Assembly: GCF_001590925.1 (NCBI RefSeq)
Contig: NZ_BCTU01000032.1
Coordinates: 1 to 64,000, forward strand
DNA: 64,000 nt
From: Serratia plymuthica NBRC 102599
GTDB taxonomy: Bacteria > Pseudomonadota > Gammaproteobacteria > Enterobacterales > Enterobacteriaceae
Direction of reading: 5' to 3'
Of this stretch, positions 50,674 through 57,595 are shown piece by piece (the first letter of the stretch is position 1; every line of letters begins with the position of its first letter). The notes beneath the pieces were generated by a model. It made no database searches, was not told where the DNA came from, and saw nothing but the letters and a program-made list of their open reading frames with translations. The translations under genes were made by a program, and so were the position numbers.

Positions 50674-51414
50674 TCATGCAGGCTTGCTAATTTTTTGTAT
50701 TATTTTTCCGCTCAACACTAAATCATCATGCGTTGAGATTAGCCACAACTCGCTGAGTTCCTCTTCCCAGAGCGTTTCATGTCGGAAGCGCTCAAGGATA
50801 GCAGCCAGCTCTTGCGTCTCCTGCGGGTCAAGGTGGTCTATAAGGTTATAGTACCCAACGAGAAAAAATTGCGTTTGCTTCAGTCCAAGCAGTGACTGGA
50901 TCTCACCGAAAATATGCCCCCCTGCACTGGTCTGAGGATAAACCTTGAAATACAGTCTTCCCGTATTGACCGGCCCCATGAAAAGTCCGCCAAGCCTGTA
51001 TTTCTTGGCTGGAGCAGTAGCTATAAACGACCGAAGGGCGTTCGTAATATATTCGCTACTGGTATGCCCTAACCCGCTACTGATCGTTGCATGCAGCAGG
51101 CTTTTACGCCTTTCCAGGAGATCCCAGGCTACTTTTCCGGAAAAAGATGCGGCCCGCAGAGCTTCATCTATTGCGGCAAACGTGGCCGTCTGACGCAAAC
51201 GTTCATCACTGATAGGCAATACCAGAGAATGGCGCACGGTAGCATAATTTCCTGCACGGTAGTCCTCTTCGGCCGCTATAACGTCTGGGTGCGAGGGGTT
51301 GATCAGGGGAAGGTGAGCACGCCGATAGTTGGTGTCCAGAGTAAGCTTTTCCCCGGCAGAAAAAGTGCGCTGGGCATTACCGTACTCCAGTGAGTTATCG
51401 TTGGTAAACAGCAT
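50674..51414 (-). CDS. Unrecognised protein, possibly 2H-phosphoesterase-like
   Basis: I do not recognise this 246-residue soluble protein with certainty. It has LLHATISSGLG near residues 105-115, like the first HxT motif of the 2H phosphoesterase/2'-5' RNA ligase fold. RLGGLFMGPVNTGRLYFKV and a C-terminal ELWLISTHDDLVLSGKIIQKI follow the strand pattern of that fold. The second HxT motif is not apparent (FFLVGYYNL stands there), so it would be divergent. The ATG at 51414 follows AAAAAAGGA; an upstream ATG (51447) overlaps the GH13 gene. Context suggests a step in transfer or processing of a phosphoryl group. Confidence 0.6.
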   Translation of the reverse strand: MLFTNDNSLEYGNAQRTFSAGEKLTLDTNYRRAHLPLINPSHPDVIAAEEDYRAGNYATVRHSLVLPISDERLRQTATFAAIDEALRAASFSGKVAWDLLERRKSLLHATISSGLGHTSSEYITNALRSFIATAPAKKYRLGGLFMGPVNTGRLYFKVYPQTSAGGHIFGEIQSLLGLKQTQFFLVGYYNLIDHLDPQETQELAAILERFRHETLWEEELSELWLISTHDDLVLSGKIIQKISKPA

Positions 51415-51428
51415 ATTACATTCCTTTT

Positions 51429-53024
51429 TTAGCGGGCTAGTAACCATAAAAAGCTCAATGGCTTTACAGTAACCCTGTTCGTTACGCCTGCTGGAATCAT
51501 CAGATCCTCTACAGGCTCGGGCATGTCCAGGTCAGCTGACTTTTGTGACGACAGGTTAATCACGGTATAAACCGTTCGGTTCTCTTTTTTCCGGGCGTAA
51601 CACAAAACGTTCTCAGATTCATAAATCACTTCAACCGTTGCGTCAGCTTGAAAAGAAAATTCGGTTTTACGAAACGCGATCAAATCCAGACACGTTTCTA
51701 ACAAGCATCGGTCTTCGGCTGAAATACCATTGACGTCTTCAAAGACATATCTGTTTGTGGTTCGGAGACTATCTTCAGCAGTACGCACCAGGTAAGGCGC
51801 GTCGAGGAGTGTATTCAGATAAAACATCGGGATCCCGGGACAAGAAGCCGTGACGGCTACGCCAAGCACAATTAATTTACGCCGGGTCGTCCGCTCGTCA
51901 GCGTAAAGAGCATGCACGGGACCTGCTATTTCATAAACATCGCCGGTATCAGCATTTTTGTACACGGGATGGTTTCCACGCCGGATGGCAAGGCTGACCA
52001 ACTGTGCCAATTCATCAGGTGTAAGGATCGGCTGCTGGGGTCGAAGATAGAGCCCGTCATGCGTGGAAATGAACGTGATGTACTCATACGCACCCCGTTC
52101 ACCACTGACCCTGCTGAGCCAGCGGGCCAGTGCCCGAGTCGTTCGGGTCGCCAGGGTATGTGTCAGCGAAGGGGCAAAATCATATCGGTAACAGTAGTCT
52201 ACATGAGTATTTATTGATTCTGCACCGTATGAAAAATCTGTTTCTGCAATCAATCCTGGATGAAACGCATTGTTATCCAACATCGCTTTAATCAGGCGGA
52301 TAATCTGTCCCGCTTCGGGAAGATTGGCGCAGCTGGAACCTACCCTTTTCCAGATAAATGCAACAGCGTCTAGACGCAGTAATTTGATCCTGCTGGACAA
52401 CAGAAATGCTGCCAGCTCAGCTATCTCAAGAACCACTTTCACCGACTGGTAATTAAGGTCAATCTGGCTTTGGGCATACGTTGTCCAGACTTTTATCTCC
52501 CCCACCGCCGTTGGATAAGAGCTAAGAACCGGTGATTTTCGCGGGCGGGCAAGCAACGTTAAGTCGTATTTATCTCCGTCAGTAATAAAGTAGTCCTGAT
52601 AATGCGCCTCACCTGCCTGAAAAGCCTCGAACCATGGATGCCTGTTGGAAACATGATTCAGCACCAGGTCACACATGAGGTCAAAACGTTGACCAATGGT
52701 TTCTATATCAGCCCAGCAGCCCAGCGAGGCCCGGATTTTCCTGTAGTCTGATATCTCAAACCCGCCGTCACCGGTTGACTGGAAAAACGGCAGAATGTGC
52801 AGGCAACTGAAGCTACGGGTAAATGACTCATCCAGGAAATTATTCAGAACCTGCAGGGAAGGAATACCGGCTGACCTGACGTGATCCGGATAAACGCACA
52901 AGATGCTCGACAGTGGCTTGCTGATATTAGTCTTATCAGGTGAGACGTCCGGACTCCACGTAACGAGTGAATCAATGTCCTGCGGATTGTCATACAGCAA
53001 GGCCGCGATTTCAGCGAGACGCAT
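51429..53024 (-). CDS. GH13 sucrose-phosphorylase-like enzyme
   Basis: A 531-residue protein of the GH13_18 type (sucrose, glucosylglycerol and glucosylglycerate phosphorylases). These exchange an alpha-glucosyl group with phosphate through a covalent intermediate. The (beta/alpha)8 motifs are intact: DLVLNHVS (residues 119-126), nucleophile Asp219 in LLRLDAVAFIWK, acid/base Glu261 in IAETD, and Asp323 in STHDGLYLRP. There is no signal peptide, so it is cytoplasmic. It overlaps the nucleotidyltransferase gene by 14 bp and lies in a presumed phosphoramidate operon. It may build or break a glucoside of the product. Acceptor unknown. Confidence 0.82.
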   Translation of the reverse strand: MRLAEIAALLYDNPQDIDSLVTWSPDVSPDKTNISKPLSSILCVYPDHVRSAGIPSLQVLNNFLDESFTRSFSCLHILPFFQSTGDGGFEISDYRKIRASLGCWADIETIGQRFDLMCDLVLNHVSNRHPWFEAFQAGEAHYQDYFITDGDKYDLTLLARPRKSPVLSSYPTAVGEIKVWTTYAQSQIDLNYQSVKVVLEIAELAAFLLSSRIKLLRLDAVAFIWKRVGSSCANLPEAGQIIRLIKAMLDNNAFHPGLIAETDFSYGAESINTHVDYCYRYDFAPSLTHTLATRTTRALARWLSRVSGERGAYEYITFISTHDGLYLRPQQPILTPDELAQLVSLAIRRGNHPVYKNADTGDVYEIAGPVHALYADERTTRRKLIVLGVAVTASCPGIPMFYLNTLLDAPYLVRTAEDSLRTTNRYVFEDVNGISAEDRCLLETCLDLIAFRKTEFSFQADATVEVIYESENVLCYARKKENRTVYTVINLSSQKSADLDMPEPVEDLMIPAGVTNRVTVKPLSFLWLLAR

Positions 53025-53745
53025 TATTCTGCCTGCTGTTATACAAATCTAAATCTGATGGCGTATCAACTTCTCCCCACTCCCCCCGGCAGGCCAGCGT
53101 GTTGATAACTGCACCGTGATCCAGTGCAGCCGAAAGAATACTCGTTATATCAATAGTTTCAGCGATAATTCCGGAGCTCTGTGACAGCGCCTTTAGCTCT
53201 TCCCATCCCTTCGGGGTGAACTTCATCAGGCCCATATACTGTCCCTGTACATCCTGAGCAGAAACGACCTTACCTCCGATATCCTGCAGAATTCCCTCCG
53301 GCGATACTCGGAAACTTTCAGCATCCGTTAGCGGGTTCTCTGAACGGGCGCTCCATAAATCAAGCCAGTCAGGATCAAAACAGACAACAATGTCGCCGGC
53401 GGACTCCAGAAGCTCATTTATCAACGCCTGCGGATAGAAAATATCGCCATAGCTGACGATCGTTTCAACTGAAGATAACCATCTGTCCGCTTTCATCAGA
53501 GAGTGAAAAATTCCTGTTATGTTCCATTCGCTATTGATAAAAACGGGTATGCCCCGGGCACTTATAGCTTCTTTTTTGTAGCCAACGACGGCTGCAATCG
53601 AGTAAATACCCATTTCTTCGAAATTACTCAGTTGCCGGTCAAGCAGTGTTTCTCCATGGATCCGCATCATGCACTTCGGGACACTGTCCGTCAGATGTGC
53701 GAGTCGACTCCCTCTACCTGCTGCAATAATTACGGCGCTGGTCAT
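53011..53745 (-). CDS. Nucleotidyltransferase, CTP:phosphoglutamine cytidylyltransferase-like
   Basis: A 244-residue sugar-phosphate-type nucleotidyltransferase with the nucleotide loop AAGRGSRL (residues 8-15), Lys24 in VPK, metal-binding Asp101 in SYGD, and the end motif GEWGEVDTPSDLDLY typical of LicC and Cj1416 types. In Campylobacter jejuni Cj1416 joins CMP to phosphoglutamine. Size and position beside the amidotransferase and PEP-synthase-like kinase support the same role. It overlaps the amidotransferase gene by 4 bp. A choline-phosphate or other cytidylyltransferase activity remains possible. Confidence 0.8.
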   Translation of the reverse strand: MTSAVIIAAGRGSRLAHLTDSVPKCMMRIHGETLLDRQLSNFEEMGIYSIAAVVGYKKEAISARGIPVFINSEWNITGIFHSLMKADRWLSSVETIVSYGDIFYPQALINELLESAGDIVVCFDPDWLDLWSARSENPLTDAESFRVSPEGILQDIGGKVVSAQDVQGQYMGLMKFTPKGWEELKALSQSSGIIAETIDITSILSAALDHGAVINTLACRGEWGEVDTPSDLDLYNSRQNNASR

Positions 53746-54344
53746 AGTTCCCCCGAAAAAAAATCACGGATTATCTGCACATCCCTTTCTTTAAATTCCG
53801 GTTCACGTTCCGGATGCCACATTATCCCCATGCGTTTCTGTCCTCTGAAAGTTGCGGCTTCAATGATTCCATCCGGTGCCCGTGCCAGTACGCTGACGTG
53901 TGCGTTTTCAGCTACGCAGGCATAGTCATGATATGAGTTAACATGTCCAGTGATGGTGCCTTCAATAGAGTGTCCGGCACCTACGTGTCCGGTCACCCTG
54001 TGAAGATCCAGCCCGGCAGCTGCCAGCATGACCTGAAAACCTCTGCACACTCCCAGTACCGGACGATGGTGCTGCGAAGCCCAGAGCAAGATGCCTTCCT
54101 CCATCTGGTCACGCCTGGTTCTCGTCCCCGTGCAGGCGGAAATGTCCCCACCACCACTGAGGATAAACCCGTCAGGTGAAATCCGGTCAAGGAGTGCGTT
54201 GCAAAGTGCAGGTTCATTGGGAAGAATAACTGGCATCATATTGATATTTTTTATAAAAAAAATAAGCCTCGTATCTAGGGCATCCATTTTCTCATCGTTG
54301 CGCGGGCCGTTTATTTCACGCGATGTTATTGCAATCAGCTTCAT
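53742..54344 (-). CDS. Class I glutamine amidotransferase-like hydrolase (Cj1417-like)
   Basis: A 200-residue C26-type protein with nucleophile Cys100 in GVCRGFQ and the partner residues His177 and Glu179 in MWHPERE. It is a stand-alone domain. In C. jejuni the equally sized Cj1417 hydrolyses the gamma-glutamyl bond of CDP-glutamine, giving cytidine diphosphoramidate and glutamate. It overlaps both neighbours by 4 bp (ATGA), showing tight coupling. A gamma-glutamyl-GABA-type hydrolase is the alternative, but the neighbours argue against it. Confidence 0.82.
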   Translation of the reverse strand: MKLIAITSREINGPRNDEKMDALDTRLIFFIKNINMMPVILPNEPALCNALLDRISPDGFILSGGGDISACTGTRTRRDQMEEGILLWASQHHRPVLGVCRGFQVMLAAAGLDLHRVTGHVGAGHSIEGTITGHVNSYHDYACVAENAHVSVLARAPDGIIEAATFRGQKRMGIMWHPEREPEFKERDVQIIRDFFSGEL

Positions 54345-56659
54345 GAAATTATCTTTACGGTATGGCTGTCACAGTCGATGCGAAGGCTGTGGGACGCTAC
54401 CCATCTTTCAAATGCAGCCTCACCCGCACCAATTACCGCCGGAATCCCCAGCTCTGCCGCCCGAATGGCCATATGAGAATTGGCTCCGCCATAGGCAGTA
54501 AAGAAGCCTTTTATGTTGTGTGTGAAGATCCAGTCGTAGCCGGGGTCCGCCTGCTCAATGCCGACTATTTTATTCTCAAGATCGTAGCTACTGGCGGACA
54601 CGACGTCCCCTTCTACCACGCCGGTGAATATAAAATTAGGCACCGATGCAGTGATGACATGTGAATACGCTTCGCAGCTCTCTTTTATCAACGGAGGCAG
54701 CATCATGTGCTGGGTTTCCATAAAGTCTTGCCTGTTTTTTTTGATTAAGTCCGTAATTTCTCTGTTTAAGGGCAGCCCAGAGTTTATGGCATTTAATATG
54801 CAGGTAATATCGGCATGACTGATCTCCTCCACGGATATACCTTCAGCATTACCCGTCTTTTCCAGTAACTGAAGCGAATCAGATACGGATTTCGTGAAGA
54901 TAAACTTTGCATACTCTCTGCCTTCGATTGCTTTCCTGGCAAACAGGAAGAAATCGGTACAGCTTATATTTATATCATTTCCGCAGAACAATTCCGTTAT
55001 CGTCGCCTGCGTCTCAGCATCCAGGATGAATTTCTGTTCACCTGACAGAGCCGCTTTATGAGTATTACTGAGATAACGGTTTTCGTCTTCGTCATAACGG
55101 GCTATTCGGATATCATAGGTTCCGGGCCGGAGGTGCCCGTAAAGCTCAATAAATTTTTTCCGTGTCAACGACTCATAATCACTCAGCATTCTGCTGCTGA
55201 TGGTCGAGATGCTTGCAAAAAAAGCATCGTGTTGGTGCTTGGAAAGAAACCCCGCAGAATATAGTGCTTTTATTATATCAACACTGATAAAGGCCAGTCG
55301 GGCTAACGTTGAAAAAGCATAAGTTCCATACTCTTTGCAGTTGGTCAGCATCCAATACAGCCGTGATCTATCGTCAATACTACTGTTATTGAGTTCAGCC
55401 GTTCTGGTTTCTAATTTTTCTATTTTTTTATACTCTCTGGAAAGTATCTTTTTATTGGACTCTAATATTTTTTTCGTCAGTAGGTTGAGGCTGGATAGTA
55501 TTTTTTTCTTTTCATTCGGAGATAAATCAGCGGCTATTTCATTAATTCGTTTTTCCGCTAATGGTGTCCAACAGCTTACGGCCACGTTGAATTCAATCTT
55601 GTCATGATACTGAGGATTTTTACTAAGATACAGTAACTGGCTCTCAATGAATTTCTCTGCTATTCCGTCAGGTACAGCAGAGGGAATCAGCGAATTTAAG
55701 CTCAGGCGTACATCAACATATGGCATGCCTTTGAGCATAACCAGCAGCGGAGAGTTGCTGACGTCACGGTATCCAAATTTTTTCCGTGTTTTTGCCCAGA
55801 CCGCGTTGGTGATGAGATACCGGTAAAGCGATGAAGACAGGCTACGGGGATGGGTTCCGATGATTTCTGCAGGATTCCAGTCAGGCATATTTCCCAGCAT
55901 CCCTTTCTTACCCAGTACATAAGGGCTTGGCGCGATGGCCGATTCAATAAGATCGGCCGTCGAATGCAGATAAGCCTCTGTGGGTGTGTCTGAACTCTTT
56001 ACCGGGCATAACAACGCCCTGACCTGAAGAATTTTCGCCGTGCCGTGTGACACTGCGAACTCTATATCGAGAGGCATGTCACCGGTCAGTGCCTCGATTT
56101 CCTTTATGGCCTCAAATAAATCTCCCAGGCTGTCTGGGATCGCGCCGCTGAATCCTTTTTTTAGAATAAAGGTCATCACCCTGCCGTTTTTTCCGGAAGT
56201 GACCGTATCAGTTCCTCCACCTTCCTCAAATTCGGTTACATAATATGCTGCGCCGGTTTTGGGAGCACGGGTGAAAACGACACCTGCAGCAGTACTGTCA
56301 GCTATGAAGCGCTGGATGAAAACTTCATTCCCCGGATTAATTTCCTCGTAAGAAGAGAAAACGGCATCAACAGTGAAGGAAATTCTTACAGGATCATTAG
56401 CAACAACTTCACTCAGATAGGCCCCTGCCTTTGAGAAACCTTTGGTATCTTCATCCACTGCACTGGACCGCACAATAACGTTCGTTTCACGGCCAAAGAT
56501 TGAGGACACTTCCTGCAAGATTAAATCTTTTCCTGATTTCCATTCATCATAGGTGACGGCGAGTAAATCTGGAATCCGGTCTTTTTTTAGTTTACCCATT
56601 AAATATTTCAGCATTCCTGCTTTTGTCTGTGCCATAACCGGCTCGCAAACAGATGACAT
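54341..56659 (-). CDS. PEP-synthase-like kinase (L-glutamine kinase-like, Cj1418 type)
   Basis: A 772-residue protein with the parts of a PEP-synthase-type dikinase. An N-terminal ATP-grasp region has VIVRSSAVDEDT (about residues 61-72), GVVFTRAP and DIEFAVSHGTAKILQVR. A long central helical part diverges from PEP synthase. A C-terminal swivelling domain has the phospho-His in GGANSHMAIRAAELGIPAV (His729). It lacks the large PEP/pyruvate barrel of PpsA, so another substrate is phosphorylated. In C. jejuni Cj1418 phosphorylates the amide of L-glutamine. The ATG at 56659 has GGAG 5 bases upstream; an ATG at 56683 would add eight residues. It is the first gene of the operon. Confidence 0.8.
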   Translation of the reverse strand: MSSVCEPVMAQTKAGMLKYLMGKLKKDRIPDLLAVTYDEWKSGKDLILQEVSSIFGRETNVIVRSSAVDEDTKGFSKAGAYLSEVVANDPVRISFTVDAVFSSYEEINPGNEVFIQRFIADSTAAGVVFTRAPKTGAAYYVTEFEEGGGTDTVTSGKNGRVMTFILKKGFSGAIPDSLGDLFEAIKEIEALTGDMPLDIEFAVSHGTAKILQVRALLCPVKSSDTPTEAYLHSTADLIESAIAPSPYVLGKKGMLGNMPDWNPAEIIGTHPRSLSSSLYRYLITNAVWAKTRKKFGYRDVSNSPLLVMLKGMPYVDVRLSLNSLIPSAVPDGIAEKFIESQLLYLSKNPQYHDKIEFNVAVSCWTPLAEKRINEIAADLSPNEKKKILSSLNLLTKKILESNKKILSREYKKIEKLETRTAELNNSSIDDRSRLYWMLTNCKEYGTYAFSTLARLAFISVDIIKALYSAGFLSKHQHDAFFASISTISSRMLSDYESLTRKKFIELYGHLRPGTYDIRIARYDEDENRYLSNTHKAALSGEQKFILDAETQATITELFCGNDINISCTDFFLFARKAIEGREYAKFIFTKSVSDSLQLLEKTGNAEGISVEEISHADITCILNAINSGLPLNREITDLIKKNRQDFMETQHMMLPPLIKESCEAYSHVITASVPNFIFTGVVEGDVVSASSYDLENKIVGIEQADPGYDWIFTHNIKGFFTAYGGANSHMAIRAAELGIPAVIGAGEAAFERWVASHSLRIDCDSHTVKIIS

Positions 56660-56857
56660 CACTTCTCCAGATACATTAATCATTCTTATGTGTACATTAA
56701 TTCAAAATAACACTTTGTCACGTTAAGTTTTTGTTTCATTTTTTTTACCGTCATTATCGAGGCCGTTTATTTCTGAATAAGCACCCTGTTAAATGGGATT
56801 TTTCTTGGTCGTAATTCATTGCCGTGATATTTTTTAGAAATTAGTTCAATTAGTCTC

Positions 56858-56886
56858 TTGACATTGTATTTTACAGTGAATAATAA
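56858..56886 (+). promoter_or_regulatory. Near-consensus rightward sigma-70 promoter
   Basis: TTGACA (56858-56863) is followed after exactly 17 bp by TAATAA (56881-56886). It points away from the phosphoramidate-type operon into a region without a sizeable gene. AT-rich sequence can give chance matches, but a perfect -35 with ideal spacing is notable. Confidence 0.6.
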
Positions 56887-57039
56887 TTCATAATAATAAT
56901 GAAATTAACTTTTACAGTAGGAGGTTACTTTACCTAGCAGAAGAGAAATATGCGGAAAAAATTAACTCACTGTTACTGTAAATTGTCCTGACCGTTAATC
57001 AGCCATACGCTGAACTGAGGTACGTTAATCATTTTACAG
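56869..57039. repeat. Repeated TTTTACAG motif
   Basis: TTTTACAG occurs at 56869-56876 (inside the promoter spacer), 56910-56917 and 57032-57039, and its reverse CTGTAAA at 56976-56982. CGTTAATCA also occurs twice nearby (near 56993 and 57023). Such spacing around a promoter may mark binding sites of a regulator. Confidence 0.4.
56950..56991 (+). CDS. Possible 13-residue peptide
   Basis: The frame MRKKLTHCYCKLS follows AGAAGAG by a few bases and begins about 60 bp after the promoter. It is cationic with two Cys. It may be a leader peptide, a small product or chance. Very short frames are common, so support is weak. Confidence 0.2.
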   Translation: MRKKLTHCYCKLS

Positions 57040-57208
57040 GTAAGAGATCCATCGCAGTTTTCGCACGGTCGGCATAATAAAAAAATTTTCTGCTCAAGAG
57101 ACTCTGGCTTTATAATTAATTTTGTCCACTTTACCATAACCTTAAGCCTAATATATTAAAAGGTACTTTCATTCAGAATAAACAGGCCAGGCTTTCGCCC
57201 TTCATTAT

Positions 57209-57227
57209 ACGCCAGGCTGGCGTTTTT
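57209..57227 (+). terminator. Rightward intrinsic terminator without an annotated gene
   Basis: ACGCCAG/CTGGCGT (57209-57215 with 57217-57223) is a perfect inverted repeat followed by a T run to 57227. No sizeable rightward gene precedes it, which is why it is read together with the promoter at 56858. Confidence 0.65.
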
Positions 57228-57451
57228 CCAGCTCCGGTATCTAGGCAGAATATTAATGAATAGTGAAAGGATAAAATACAGGGGGTTATCATCCGGCACT
57301 CTATCCTTGTCTGATTTATCCGTGCTATTTAATGCTCGGAGGGTTTATACATAAATTTATGTTCCACGATGACGGTATGCGTAACTGAACAGGGTGCAGG
57401 TCAGGGGTTCGCTTCATTAACGGCGTTTTTTTATCCCTCCAGGTAAGGGAC

Positions 57452-57478
57452 AAAAAAATCCCCGGACAGGCCCGGGGA
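57452..57478 (-). terminator. Terminator after the glycosyltransferase operon
   Basis: A 7-bp stem TCCCCGG/CCGGGGA (57459-57465 with 57472-57478) is followed leftward by seven T (57452-57458). It ends the setA-type, galE, glycosyltransferase operon. Confidence 0.88.
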
Positions 57479-57595
57479 AAATCACATCAGAAAGACAACA
57501 ATTGCAGCGGCACTTCTCCACGGTACTTCTCTCACTTCCCACTGACGCTCACGTCACCGTCAACTCACCCGCCGACACGCGGATGGGCAAACTCG

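Larger units (their letters stand above)
56893..57227 (+). ncRNA. Candidate small RNA
   Basis: The promoter at 56858-56886 and the terminator at 57209-57227 would delimit a transcript of about 335 bases. The only frame with a plausible ribosome site is 13 codons long. No known RNA family was recognised. The call rests only on the signals at both ends. Confidence 0.35.
56660..57451. other. AT-rich non-coding region between the two accessory cassettes
   Basis: About 0.8 kb with no sizeable reading frame. It holds the start region of the leftward phosphoramidate-type operon, a strong rightward promoter (56858-56886), a 13-codon frame, repeated TTTTACAG motifs and a rightward terminator hairpin. 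I could not find a convincing leftward promoter for the operon, only a weak TTAACA-type candidate. Confidence 0.6.

Noticed and set aside
56730-56780. 17-codon leader frame (MKQKLNV...) before the phosphoramidate-type operon
   Set aside because: The ATG follows an A run without a ribosome site, and the sequence shows no attenuator hairpin. Probably chance in AT-rich DNA.
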